NCBI GenBank assembly: GCA_944322755.1
Contig: CALUPY010000007.1
Location: 23,301 to 87,300 of the forward strand
From: Candidatus Gastranaerophilales bacterium
GTDB lineage: Bacteria; Cyanobacteriota; Vampirovibrionia; Gastranaerophilales; Gastranaerophilaceae
Direction: 5' to 3'
Length of the DNA stretch: 64,000 nucleotides
Below, in pieces: positions 43,444 through 52,259 of the stretch (position 1 is the first letter of the stretch; every line of letters starts with the position of its first letter). Below the pieces are notes generated by a model that did not search any database, had not been told where the DNA came from, and saw nothing but the letters and a program-made list of their open reading frames with translations. Both the position numbers and the translations under genes were made by a program.

Positions 43444-44169
43444 ATGGATAAAGATTTAAAATATAAACGCATCCTGTTAAAAGTTAGCGGAGAGGCATTG
43501 CTGGGGGAACAGGAATTCGGTATTGATCAGAAACCTGTTGAAATGATAGCTAATGAGATAAAAATAGCTCATGATATGGGTGCAGAAATTGCAGTAGTAG
43601 TTGGCGGAGGAAATATTTTCCGCGGCATGAAAAACAGCGCAAAGCTAGGAATGGATCAGGCTTCCGGTGATTATGTAGGAATGCTTGCGACAGTGATGAA
43701 CGCTATTGCACTGCAGAGCGCGTTAAGAAAATTAAATGTTTCCTGCAGGGTTCAGTCTGCTATTGATATGGATAAAATAGCAGAGCCATATATAAGATTT
43801 AAAGCAATAAGGCACCTTGAAAAAAGCAGAGTTGTAATATTTGCAGCTGGAACAGGAAATCCGTTCTTTACGACAGATACAGCAGCAGCACTAAGAGCGT
43901 CTGAAATAGATGCGGAGGTTATGCTAATGGCGAAAAACGGAGTGGACGGAGTATATTCTGATGATCCGAGAACAAACCCGGATGCAAAAAAATATGAAAA
44001 AATATCATATGATGATATAATTGTTAAAGGTTTAAAAGTAATGGATACTGCATCCTGCGCACTATGCAAACAAAACCATATACCGATTATTGTTTTTGAT
44101 TTTGCAGCAAAAGGCAGTATAGCAAAGATTTTAAACGGTGAAAATTTAGGTACTTTTGTAGGAGATTAA
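43444..44169 (+). CDS. pyrH: Uridylate kinase
   Basis: 241 residues from the ATG; two in-frame GTG codons just upstream are alternatives. Amino-acid-kinase fold: KRILLKVSGEALLG, VVVGGGNIFRG, FAAGTGNPFFTTDTAAALRA. It phosphorylates UMP to UDP. It opens the classical pyrH-frr-cdsA-rnc-rpe run, where genes are two bases apart or overlap. Confidence 0.96.
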   Translation: MDKDLKYKRILLKVSGEALLGEQEFGIDQKPVEMIANEIKIAHDMGAEIAVVVGGGNIFRGMKNSAKLGMDQASGDYVGMLATVMNAIALQSALRKLNVSCRVQSAIDMDKIAEPYIRFKAIRHLEKSRVVIFAAGTGNPFFTTDTAAALRASEIDAEVMLMAKNGVDGVYSDDPRTNPDAKKYEKISYDDIIVKGLKVMDTASCALCKQNHIPIIVFDFAAKGSIAKILNGENLGTFVGD

Positions 44170-44171
44170 AT

Positions 44172-44732
44172 ATGTCAATTGATGAACTGCTTTTAAACGG
44201 CGAAGAAAAAATGGAAAAAGCTATAAATGCATTGAAAAAAGAATATGCAGGCATAAGAACGGGAAGAGCAAATCCGCTTATATTAGACAAAGTTGTCGTG
44301 GACTATTACGGCGTTCCCACTCCGCTCAGACAAATTTCCCAGGTTTCGGTTCAGGACGGTCAAACTCTTGTGATTTCACCTTATGACAAATCAATTTTAA
44401 AAGAAATTGAAAAAGCAATGATTAAGGCAGAACTCGGTATTACCCCAAATAGTGACGGTATGGTAATAAGACTGACTTTCCCTCCGCTTACACAGGACAG
44501 AAGAAAAGAAATTTCGAAAGAAGTTAAAAAAATCGGAGAAGAAGCAAAAGTTGCAGTAAGAAATATCCGTCGTGATATGACTGATGACTTGAAAAAAATT
44601 GAAAAATCAGACAATCTTCCTGAAGATACTGTAAAGGATACTCAGGATGAAATTCAAAAACTCACTGACAAATACATAAAAATTGTAGATGAAAGTGCAG
44701 CAGAAAAAGAAAAAGAGGTCATGACAGTATAA
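44172..44732 (+). CDS. frr: Ribosome recycling factor
   Basis: 186 residues, standard length. Conserved EYAGIRTGRANP, PYDKSILKEIEKAM and LTQDRRKEISKEVKKIGEEAKVAVRNIRRD segments form the tRNA-like helical bundle. It releases post-termination ribosomes with EF-G. It follows pyrH after two bases. Confidence 0.96.
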   Translation: MSIDELLLNGEEKMEKAINALKKEYAGIRTGRANPLILDKVVVDYYGVPTPLRQISQVSVQDGQTLVISPYDKSILKEIEKAMIKAELGITPNSDGMVIRLTFPPLTQDRRKEISKEVKKIGEEAKVAVRNIRRDMTDDLKKIEKSDNLPEDTVKDTQDEIQKLTDKYIKIVDESAAEKEKEVMTV

Positions 44733-45641
44733 GTGAAACTCGCTGACGTTCTAAACAAAAAGCAGTTAAGACTTGTCACAGGTCTTATTATCGGAGTAAT
44801 TGTACTTGCGGCTGTAATCACAGGCGGTATTTCTCTTATGCTGCTTGTGCTGTGCATTGTTTTTGCAGGTTCGAAAGAATATGTAAATATTCTGCAGCAC
44901 AAGGGATTCCGCCCCTTTTTAAGACTGATACTTGTTGTTGACCTGCTTCTTGTTTTACTTACGACATTCAAGCGTTTTGATTTGGCGCCTGTTGTAATGG
45001 TACTCGGCACAATAGGCGCATTTATGGCTGTTTTGTTTAAAGGCAGACAACCATATATTGCGAATGTTGCCACAACGATTCTCGGGTTTATATATGGTGG
45101 GTGGCTGCCTTGTTATGTGATTTTACTCAGGCAGCTTGAACAGGATTCTCTTGGATTTTTTACAATCAGATTGAGTGCCGGTCTTGGCTTTTTAACTTTG
45201 CTGTTTTTCACAATTTTGCTTACAGATGTCGGTGCGTATCTTGTGGGCTCAAAATTCGGAAAAACACCGCTTGCGCCGATAATAAGCCCGAAAAAAACTG
45301 TAGAAGGTGCTGTCGGTGGTACAATAGCCGGTCTGATAGCTGCTATAATAACGGGTTTCATTATTGATTTACAATGGTATCAGGCATTGACTGCAGGATT
45401 GTTGATTACCGCATTTGCTCAAATTGGAGACCTTGCCGAATCATTGATAAAACGAGATGCCGGCGTAAAGGATTCAGGAAATGCGCTTCCCGGCCACGGT
45501 GGATTTCTTGACCGTGCGGACAGCTATCTATTCAGCACTCCTGTTGCTTATTTTTACTTCAAATATTTCGTAGTAAATAATGAACTCACTCTGGATTTTA
45601 TAAGTTTTGCAAGAAGGGCAATGAATGCAGTCGGACTGTAA
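44733..45641 (+). CDS. cdsA: Phosphatidate cytidylyltransferase
   Basis: 302 residues, multi-spanning membrane protein (about eight hydrophobic segments). Near the C-terminus it has the CdsA signature: SPKKTVEGAVGG, then ESLIKRDAGVKDSGNALPGHGGFLDRADS. It makes CDP-diacylglycerol for phospholipid synthesis. The GTG start sits directly after the frr stop, implying coupling. It overlaps rnc by 17 bases. Confidence 0.94.
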   Translation: MKLADVLNKKQLRLVTGLIIGVIVLAAVITGGISLMLLVLCIVFAGSKEYVNILQHKGFRPFLRLILVVDLLLVLLTTFKRFDLAPVVMVLGTIGAFMAVLFKGRQPYIANVATTILGFIYGGWLPCYVILLRQLEQDSLGFFTIRLSAGLGFLTLLFFTILLTDVGAYLVGSKFGKTPLAPIISPKKTVEGAVGGTIAGLIAAIITGFIIDLQWYQALTAGLLITAFAQIGDLAESLIKRDAGVKDSGNALPGHGGFLDRADSYLFSTPVAYFYFKYFVVNNELTLDFISFARRAMNAVGL

Positions 45642-46335
45642 AAATATAGATGAATTTTTAAATATCAACGGATTTCAAAATTACGATAAAAATTTGGTAA
45701 TTACTGCTTTAACGCACAGTTCATATGTAAACGACGGCAGAGGCAGCTATTTTGAGTGTTACGAAAGGCTTGAATTTCTAGGTGATGCAGTATTAAAGCT
45801 TATCACAAGCGAATACTTGTACAAAACTTTTACGGACTCAAATGAAGGAAATCTTACCAAAATACGTTCTGTCATTGTTTCTGATGAAATACTTGCTCAA
45901 ATTGCGCTAAAAATCGGGCTTTCTGCTTTTATTCGTTTGAGTGAGGCAGAGGAAAAAGACGGTGGTCGTGAAAAACAGTCTATTCTCGCCTGCGCAATGG
46001 AAGCTCTGTTCGGCGCAATATATCTGTCAGGCGGCTATAAAGAGGTAGAATCTTTTGTAATAAAGCATATGAACAAGCTAATCGATGATTTAAACAACAA
46101 TCGTTCTGTTTATAACGCAAAAGCTGTTCTGCAGGAATATACACAGGCTGAGTCAAAAGTAGTGCCTGAATACAAAACAGTGAAAGAAACCGGCAAAGCA
46201 AATAATAAAACTTTTTTTGTTGAAGTCCGCTATAACGGACAAATGCTTGGTCAGGGCGAAGGCAAAACAAAACGGGCAGCACAGCAGGAAGCGGCATTTG
46301 CTGCATGCAAAAAATTAAAACTTATAGAGGAGTAA
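45625..46335 (+). CDS. rnc: Ribonuclease III
   Basis: 236 residues. Catalytic signature ERLEFLGDAVL, the second acidic site in ACAMEALFGAIYLSGG, and a C-terminal double-stranded-RNA-binding domain (AVLQEYTQ, GKTKRAAQQEAAFAAC). It processes rRNA and cuts duplex RNA. The start lies inside the cdsA 3' end. Confidence 0.95.
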   Translation: MQSDCKNIDEFLNINGFQNYDKNLVITALTHSSYVNDGRGSYFECYERLEFLGDAVLKLITSEYLYKTFTDSNEGNLTKIRSVIVSDEILAQIALKIGLSAFIRLSEAEEKDGGREKQSILACAMEALFGAIYLSGGYKEVESFVIKHMNKLIDDLNNNRSVYNAKAVLQEYTQAESKVVPEYKTVKETGKANNKTFFVEVRYNGQMLGQGEGKTKRAAQQEAAFAACKKLKLIEE

Positions 46336-46336
46336 A

Positions 46337-46981
46337 ATGGAGAAAGTTGTAATATCACCATCGATTTTATCGGCGGATTTTGCAAATCTGGAAAGAGATA
46401 TTGATGTAATTCAAAACGCCGGAGCAGATTGGGTACATGTTGATGTCATGGATGGTCATTTTGTCCCTAACATAACCATAGGTGCACCGGTTGTAAAAGC
46501 AATCAAGCCGGTCTCAAAAATCCCTTTGGATGTGCATTTGATGATTGAAAATCCTCAAAATTACATAGACGATTTTGTGGAGGCGGGCGCGGATATAATA
46601 ACTATCCATTATGAAGCAACAACTGACATGACAGAAGACGTGATTTCTCACATAAAATCGCATAATGTCCTTGCCGGACTATCTATCAAACCCAAAACTC
46701 CTCCTCAGGAGATATTAAAATACTTATTGATGGTAGATATGGTTCTTATTATGACAGTTGAACCGGGATTCGGCGGACAGTCTTTTATGAGGGATTGCGC
46801 AGAAAAAATACCGGTAATTAAACAAAATGCCCCAGAAGACCTCATTATACAGGTTGATGGAGGAATAAATAAAGAAACCGGTAAAATCTGTAAAACATTA
46901 GGGGCTAATTCACTTGTTGCTGGTTCTTATATATATAAATCAGATGATATAAAGGGCGCAATTGAGTCATTAAGATTATAG
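46337..46981 (+). CDS. rpe: Ribulose-phosphate 3-epimerase
   Basis: 214 residues, TIM barrel. Signatures SPSILSADFANLERD, HVDVMDGHFVPNITIG (metal His/Asp), LDVHLMIENP, MTVEPGFGGQSF and VDGGINKETG are intact. It interconverts ribulose-5- and xylulose-5-phosphate. GAGG overlaps the rnc end. It is the last gene of the run. Confidence 0.96.
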   Translation: MEKVVISPSILSADFANLERDIDVIQNAGADWVHVDVMDGHFVPNITIGAPVVKAIKPVSKIPLDVHLMIENPQNYIDDFVEAGADIITIHYEATTDMTEDVISHIKSHNVLAGLSIKPKTPPQEILKYLLMVDMVLIMTVEPGFGGQSFMRDCAEKIPVIKQNAPEDLIIQVDGGINKETGKICKTLGANSLVAGSYIYKSDDIKGAIESLRL

Positions 46982-46995
46982 TTGTATTAATAGTA

Positions 46996-47496
46996 TTAAT
47001 GTCCCTTTAGTTTCTGACGTAATGTTTTACGTTTTTTTACCATGGGCGGATCTTCCGGCTGCGGTTCTTCAACAACCTGAACGGGAGCAGGTTCTTCCTG
47101 CAGAGCTTGAATTGGCTGCTCAACAATAGGTTCAGGTTCTTTATCTAAAGTGTCTATAGCAGATTCTTCTTCCTCACTAATTTCTTCTGCAGCATTGAGT
47201 TCTCTTTGCAGGTATTCATTTTTATCTTCAATAACGCCGGCTAAAAGACAGCTTAGCAGTGCCTGTTTTCCGCAGTCTAAATCACCGGAGACTGTTACTG
47301 TCATATTTTCTGTTGCAAAATTTTCCAGGAATTTCGCAATTTCTTTAACAATAAGTCCGAGTTTTTCTGGTGACTCAACTGTCCTGATTAAATCCAGCAG
47401 TTTGAGTACTGAAATATTAAATTCAGAAAAATCTTTTTCCTGAACGATTTCCTGTTTTGCCTTTTTAGCGTTTGTTATTCTGTCTTTGATTGACAA
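46996..47496 (-). CDS. Hypothetical protein downstream of CpaE-like gene
   Basis: 166 residues from a TTG with GGAG eight bases upstream. Not recognised. The N-terminal ~95 residues are helical; one stretch (TVTVSGDLDCGKQALLSCLLAG) faintly recalls a P-loop but is not one. The C-terminal ~60 residues are Pro/Glu-rich and disordered, then end in a basic tail (KKRKTLRQKLKGH). It lies 32 bases behind the CpaE-like ATPase gene, so it probably shares its transcript and may be a partner. Confidence 0.65.
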   Translation of the reverse strand: MSIKDRITNAKKAKQEIVQEKDFSEFNISVLKLLDLIRTVESPEKLGLIVKEIAKFLENFATENMTVTVSGDLDCGKQALLSCLLAGVIEDKNEYLQRELNAAEEISEEEESAIDTLDKEPEPIVEQPIQALQEEPAPVQVVEEPQPEDPPMVKKRKTLRQKLKGH

Positions 47497-47528
47497 TGTT
47501 TTATCTCCAGCCTTTTATAGTTTACTTA

Positions 47529-48701
47529 TTATAATACAAAACCAGAATCACTATTTTTTTTGATATTTTGAGTAATCAGGTAGTCTGTAACTTTTGAAGC
47601 AAAGTCGCGGAAATTTACCGATATATTTGCTTCCGGATTTATAAGGTTTACCGGCACACCTTTGTTAATTGCCGACATCATTGTCAGATAGTTGTTCGGT
47701 ATTTTCCAGAACACTTTCTGATTAACAACTTCTTCTATATCAGTGGTTTTTATTTCTTCGTTTTCCATATATCTGTTAAGTACGAGTTTTATTTTTTCTT
47801 GCGGATAATTCAGTTTTTTGAAAAGATTCATACAGCGCTGAATATTTCTTACTGCAGGAAGATTTACAATTGCACAAAGAAGTATCAGATCAGACATATC
47901 AAGAGCTGTGATAGTTTTTGCATCTATGTTTGTTCCCACATCTATAATTATATATGAAAAAGTCTTTTTTAACTCAAGAATAAGCGCTTTTATCTGCTCA
48001 GATGTAATTTCTTTTGAGTTTTCTATATTTATAGGGTCAGCTATAACATAAAGCGATGTATTTTTGTAACGTGTGAGAGCGTTTGTAATATTGGTCTTAT
48101 CAATATTTGCAAGGTTATTCACAACATAGCATACATCAAAGGACGGCGTTAAATCCAAAAATGTAGAAACATCTCCAAGCTGCAAATTCAAATCAATCAG
48201 TGCAGTTTTTTCCTTTGTCATTTCAGCAATTTCAACGGCAAGATTTACAGCAACAGAGGTTTTACCTATTCCGCCTTTGTTTGAGAATGTTGAAATTATT
48301 TTACAGGAATTGTCACCTGCAAGAGCTTTGCTGCTGGCGGATAATTCTTTAATTGTGTTTATAAATTGTGTTTTTGTAACAGGTTTTGTTATAAACTCTT
48401 TTGCACCTGCACGCATTGTTTTTATTATAGTTTCTGTTGTTGTTTTATTAGATATTGCAATAATTTTTACATTATGATTATTTTTATTTATTTCTGCTAT
48501 TGTCTCAATAGCTTTTTGTTCATTGTCGCTTATATCAATAACTGCAATACATTCATTGTTTTCAGCATATTCCGCAGCTCTGGCATATTCCAGAAATTCA
48601 GCAGCTGTCTCTGTATTTTCTATTTCATTAATATAATCTTTAAGAATAGCTCTGGAGGTTTCGTCTCTATCCATTATTATAATTTTTGTTTTTTCAATCA
48701 T
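47529..48701 (-). CDS. CpaE-like receiver plus MinD/ParA-type ATPase
   Basis: 390 residues. Residues 1-~125 form a response-regulator receiver with acidic D11/D13 (IIMDRDE), a phospho-acceptor Asp in AVIDIS (~55) and Lys in FITKPV (~107). From ~138 comes a ParA/MinD ATPase with deviant Walker A (NKGGIGKTSVAVNLA) and LIDLNLQLGDVSTFL. This architecture is that of CpaE/TadZ, which positions Tad-pilus or other polar machines. No Tad genes are in the window. The ribosome site TAGGA lies in the arm of a long leader hairpin. Confidence 0.83.
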   Translation of the reverse strand: MIEKTKIIIMDRDETSRAILKDYINEIENTETAAEFLEYARAAEYAENNECIAVIDISDNEQKAIETIAEINKNNHNVKIIAISNKTTTETIIKTMRAGAKEFITKPVTKTQFINTIKELSASSKALAGDNSCKIISTFSNKGGIGKTSVAVNLAVEIAEMTKEKTALIDLNLQLGDVSTFLDLTPSFDVCYVVNNLANIDKTNITNALTRYKNTSLYVIADPINIENSKEITSEQIKALILELKKTFSYIIIDVGTNIDAKTITALDMSDLILLCAIVNLPAVRNIQRCMNLFKKLNYPQEKIKLVLNRYMENEEIKTTDIEEVVNQKVFWKIPNNYLTMMSAINKGVPVNLINPEANISVNFRDFASKVTDYLITQNIKKNSDSGFVL

Positions 48702-48704
48702 AGA

Positions 48705-48782
48705 AAAATCCTATCCGCTTCTGTTGTATCATTTTACTACATCAAACGATAGTATCGCAATACAATAAACGGATAGGATTTT
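48705..48782 (-). promoter_or_regulatory. Long leader hairpin of the CpaE-like gene
   Basis: Perfect 13-bp arms AAAATCCTATCCG/CGGATAGGATTTT enclose secondary stems (TTGTAT/ATACAA, CGATA/TATCG). On the minus strand the second arm contains the TAGGA ribosome site and runs into TTTTTCT. It is either a terminator for the small upstream gene or a translation-blocking structure. Confidence 0.55.
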
Positions 48783-48799
48783 GTTTTAATAAAAAATTA

Positions 48800-48898
48800 T
48801 TAATATCTGTAATCCTCTGTTACACAGATATATACAGGAGCCAGTTCATAGAATCCCATAATGAAACCTTCAAAAAATGCATAAATTTTTTCTAACAT
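48800..48898 (-). CDS. Predicted 32-residue small protein
   Basis: A complete reading frame of 32 codons beginning MLEKIYAFFEGFIMGFYE and ending in VTEDYRY. GAAAGG lies seven bases before the ATG. The aromatic/hydrophobic content (residues 5-26) suggests a small membrane-associated peptide. It precedes the hairpin and the CpaE-like gene on the same strand. No homologue is known to me; spacing and ribosome site support it moderately. Confidence 0.45.
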   Translation of the reverse strand: MLEKIYAFFEGFIMGFYELAPVYICVTEDYRY

Positions 48899-49042
48899 AT
48901 TTTACCTTTCACACAAAATGTTCTTTAATTATATTATTACCTTCACTCTTATATAAAAAAATATTTTTCACAAAAATTGCTACTTAGTTAATAAATATTA
49001 ACAGATTTTTTAAATTCTTGCAATATTGAATCAGAAAAACAT

Positions 49043-50422
49043 TTATTTTTCTTTGTATACACACGCAGAAATTGCATCCATAAGTCGTTCGACAGGTATT
49101 ACTTTTATATCCTTAAATTCATCAGTATCGGTTTTATTTGAAGCAGGAACTATAATTTTTTTAAATCCAAGCTTTTCAGCCTCTTTTATCCTTTTTTGAA
49201 GATTATTCACAGAACGTATTTCTCCAGAAAGGCCTATTTCTCCGACAATAACAGTATCCGGACTGACTATTACATCCCTTGCACATGTTGCAACAGCTAA
49301 TGCAACGCCCAAATCTGCTGCAGGTTCATCAATTTCCAATCCGCCGATGACATTAACATAGACATCCTGTTTGCTCAGGTTCAAACCGATTCTTTTCTCA
49401 AGCACCGCAAGTATCTGCAATACTCTGTTATAATCAATACCGTTAGAAACCCTTCTGGGAGACGGGTATGGGGTTGTTCCGACCAGCGCCTGTATCTCCA
49501 GAAGCAGCGGGCGTGTTCCTTCGTTTGTTGCAATAACAACACTTCCTGGGGTAATATTTCGTGTTCTCTCATGCAAAAATAATTCACTCGGATTTGAGAC
49601 TTCATGCAGACCGTCGTCTTCCATATTAAAAACCCCGACCTCATTTGTTGTCCCGAAACGATTTTTCATACATCTTAAAAGTCTGTATGATTTATACCGG
49701 TCTCCCTCAAAATAAATTACTGTATCCACCATGTGTTCAAGGACTTTGGGGCCTGCAATATTTCCTTCTTTTGTTACATGCCCGATTACAACAACTGTTA
49801 TATTCTTATTTTTTGCTATATCCATAAGAATATTTGTACATTCACGAATCTGCGAAACACTGCCCGGAGAACTTGTTATACTCTGGGAATAAATTGCCTG
49901 AATGCTGTCTACTATAAGTACATCGGGTTTTAGTTCATCAAGCTGGTTTTTGATGAGTTCAAAATTAGTCTGTGAATAAATATACAAAGAATTTGAATTT
50001 ACACCGAGCCTCTGTGCTCTTAGTTTTACCTGAGAGGCTGATTCTTCTGCCGAAACATAAAGCAATTTTTTACCGGCATTGCATATTGATTTACTTGTCT
50101 GCAGAAGAATAGTTGATTTTCCGATACCGGGATCCCCTGCAAGCAAAACAATAGAGCCTTGAACAAGTCCGCCCCCGAGTACTCTGTCAAATTCTTCAAT
50201 GCCGCTTGAGAATCTTATTGTGTTTTCTATTTCAATTTCATTAATAAGGCAGGGCACAGAATCGCTAAAAGCTGATGTATTTAATGTTGAAAAACTTTTC
50301 GAGGTATCATATGCCTCTTCAACAAAAGAACCCCAGCTTGCACATTCAGGACATTTTCCAAGTGACTTCGGTGTTTCATAGCCGCAATTCTGGCATATCC
50401 ATTTTGTTTTTATTTTCGCCAT
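49043..50422 (-). CDS. radA: DNA repair protein RadA/Sms
   Basis: 459 residues. N-terminal zinc finger C10/C13/C24/C27, Walker A GDPGIGKST (~96-104), the RadA-specific KNRFG motif and a C-terminal Lon-like domain (GGLEIDEPAADLGVALAVA). It is a branch-migration helicase in recombination. A perfect TATAAT lies six bases before the ATG and no ribosome site is visible, so the mRNA is probably leaderless. Confidence 0.96.
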   Translation of the reverse strand: MAKIKTKWICQNCGYETPKSLGKCPECASWGSFVEEAYDTSKSFSTLNTSAFSDSVPCLINEIEIENTIRFSSGIEEFDRVLGGGLVQGSIVLLAGDPGIGKSTILLQTSKSICNAGKKLLYVSAEESASQVKLRAQRLGVNSNSLYIYSQTNFELIKNQLDELKPDVLIVDSIQAIYSQSITSSPGSVSQIRECTNILMDIAKNKNITVVVIGHVTKEGNIAGPKVLEHMVDTVIYFEGDRYKSYRLLRCMKNRFGTTNEVGVFNMEDDGLHEVSNPSELFLHERTRNITPGSVVIATNEGTRPLLLEIQALVGTTPYPSPRRVSNGIDYNRVLQILAVLEKRIGLNLSKQDVYVNVIGGLEIDEPAADLGVALAVATCARDVIVSPDTVIVGEIGLSGEIRSVNNLQKRIKEAEKLGFKKIIVPASNKTDTDEFKDIKVIPVERLMDAISACVYKEK

Positions 50423-50428
50423 AAGTTT

Positions 50429-50434
50429 ATTATA
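50429..50434 (-). promoter_or_regulatory. radA: radA -10 element
   Basis: Perfect TATAAT on the minus strand, six bases upstream of the radA start. No good -35 box is seen at 16-18 bases. Confidence 0.5.
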
Positions 50435-50448
50435 CAGGAATTAAAAAA

Positions 50449-50742
50449 TTATGCATTTGCCAAAAATTTTACTGCAGCATCCACGTATTCTTCTTGTTCT
50501 TTTGGAGTCAGAGCTGCAAACGCAGACATAATATTATTCATCATTTTATCGATTTGTTTTTTGCTGTAGCCTTTTTCCTGTATTGTTTCAATTACTGCAT
50601 CAGCTGCATCATTCATCAAGTCTTTTTCTGCCTGCGTGAACATATCATCATATCGTTCAAAAAGAAAGTCCATTCTGTCCTGCTTTTGGGGTTTATATAC
50701 CGGCTGTGTCGGGTTTATTGACACAGGTGCAACTTTCATCAT
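50449..50742 (-). CDS. Small helical protein, paralogue of neighbour's C-terminus
   Basis: 97 residues, not recognised. The basic/proline N-terminus (MMKVAPVSINPTQPVYKPQ) is followed by helices. Its C-terminal SAFAALTPKEQEEYVD parallels SAFNSMSKEEQDKFLE near the end of the adjacent 175-residue protein, so the two share a small domain. There is no signal peptide. AAGG lies upstream of the ATG. It sits 26 bases before radA and 15 bases after its relative. Confidence 0.65.
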   Translation of the reverse strand: MMKVAPVSINPTQPVYKPQKQDRMDFLFERYDDMFTQAEKDLMNDAADAVIETIQEKGYSKKQIDKMMNNIMSAFAALTPKEQEEYVDAAVKFLANA

Positions 50743-50757
50743 TTTTATATTCCTTTC

Positions 50758-51285
50758 TTAGTTCTTATTTTGTTCTGCAAGTTTTTCAGCTCGCACTTCA
50801 TCAATCAGATATTCTAAAAACTTGTCCTGCTCTTCTTTTGACATACTGTTGAAGGCTGAATCTATCTGCTGAATTGTCTTTGCCATCCCGTCACAATCAT
50901 CTATCGGATATTGCGCTGCAAGACTGTCCAAATCAGAAAAATCATCATATTCTTCAGATGTACTGTCAGCTATCACAGTAGAATCCGGTTCATTTGTATC
51001 ATCTTCAAACATGTATTCTGGTATATTGTCAAATATTGAAGTATCTATATCAGAAGGTTCATTGTCCCCGATAGTACAGGAGGCAGTTCCTGCAAGTAAT
51101 GCAGCCGCAAGAAGAGTATGCAGTTTATTCAATATGCCTTCATTTTGAGTGCATTTTTTGTTCGAAAACTCAACAGTATCTTTAGACCTGTCATTAGTGC
51201 AATTTTCACAATATTTTCTTTTACTGAAAGAAATATTGTGTTTCAATGGCTGGACAGAAAGATTTGCATCTATTTTCATACCCAT
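50758..51285 (-). CDS. Hypothetical protein with internal lipobox-like segment
   Basis: 175 residues; AAGGAA seven bases before the first ATG fixes the start. Residues 17-21 (NISFS) carry the SFK/SFS motif. A hydrophobic LLAAALLAGTASC ending at C70 looks like a lipoprotein signal but is preceded by a ~55-residue polar, Cys-containing extension. Beyond it the protein is very acidic, then has the helix shared with the next gene. It may be a lipoprotein with an unusual pro-region or a membrane-anchored protein. Confidence 0.65.
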   Translation of the reverse strand: MGMKIDANLSVQPLKHNISFSKRKYCENCTNDRSKDTVEFSNKKCTQNEGILNKLHTLLAAALLAGTASCTIGDNEPSDIDTSIFDNIPEYMFEDDTNEPDSTVIADSTSEEYDDFSDLDSLAAQYPIDDCDGMAKTIQQIDSAFNSMSKEEQDKFLEYLIDEVRAEKLAEQNKN

Positions 51286-51392
51286 TTTTTTGTTCCTTAT
51301 AGCTATTTATTTTATTTTACTATGTTTTATGTTCTGTATAAAATCCGTAATAATTTTTTTTTAATATTTATGATTATTTTATTAAAGATTCT

Positions 51393-52259
51393 TTACAAAG
51401 CTCTTGCACAAATCACCCTGTCTGTGCCCGAGACATCTTTGAAAACTTCAATATCTGAGAAATTATAGTATTTAAATAAATCAGACACAATTTCCGCCTG
51501 ACCGGCACCAAGTTCGAAAAGAACGAATCCTGAAGGTTTGAGATAATTTTTTGCCTGAGAAATAATTCTTTCATAATTTTCTATGCCGTGTTCATCTTCT
51601 GTAAAGAGAGCAAGCTCAGGTTCGTAATCTCTGACCTCCGGCTGCAGAGAAGGTTTAATATGCTTGGGAATGTAAGGCGGATTAGAAACTATCATATCAA
51701 ATTTTTCTCCATGCAAATAATCAATACTTGAAAAAATGTCGGATTTTCTGAATACTGCCCTGTTCATAAGCTCCATTGCCATAGCATTTTCCAAAGAAAC
51801 ATGTAGAGCTTCATTTGATATATCCAGCCCCAAAACCTGTGCATTTGTGTTTTTTGCTATCATGCAAGCAATGCAGCCTGTGCCTGTTCCTATGTCAAGA
51901 ACAGAAGTATAATTATTCTCCTTAATCTTTTCAATAGCTTTTATTATGAGCAGCTCTGTCTCCGGACGGGGGATAAGAGTATGTTTTGTGACTTTGAATT
52001 TTTCGCCCATAAATATACAATAACCGAGTATTTGTGCAAGAGGCTCTCTTGTTTTGAATCTACGGGAAAATATTTCTTTTAGTTCCTCCACCTGTTTTTC
52101 TGATAAATCCTCTCCGAGAATTAAATCTTTTTGCGACAAACCGGCAAAAACTTCAAGAGCAAAAACAAATTCTGCCCTGAATTCCTCTGATGATTCATAA
52201 ACCTCAGGATAAATTTTCAATTGATTTTCCAGATAAGATTTCAGTGTCTTTATGTTCAT
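51393..52259 (-). CDS. prmC: Release-factor glutamine methyltransferase PrmC
   Basis: 288 residues. SAM-binding VLDIGTGTGCIACMIA and the diagnostic NPPYIP Gln-recognition motif; the N-terminal helical domain is present. It methylates the GGQ glutamine of RF1/RF2. The ATG chosen lies 56 bases inside the preceding gene's 3' end; upstream in-frame TTG codons are less likely. prfA is not adjacent. Confidence 0.93.
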   Translation of the reverse strand: MNIKTLKSYLENQLKIYPEVYESSEEFRAEFVFALEVFAGLSQKDLILGEDLSEKQVEELKEIFSRRFKTREPLAQILGYCIFMGEKFKVTKHTLIPRPETELLIIKAIEKIKENNYTSVLDIGTGTGCIACMIAKNTNAQVLGLDISNEALHVSLENAMAMELMNRAVFRKSDIFSSIDYLHGEKFDMIVSNPPYIPKHIKPSLQPEVRDYEPELALFTEDEHGIENYERIISQAKNYLKPSGFVLFELGAGQAEIVSDLFKYYNFSDIEVFKDVSGTDRVICARAL

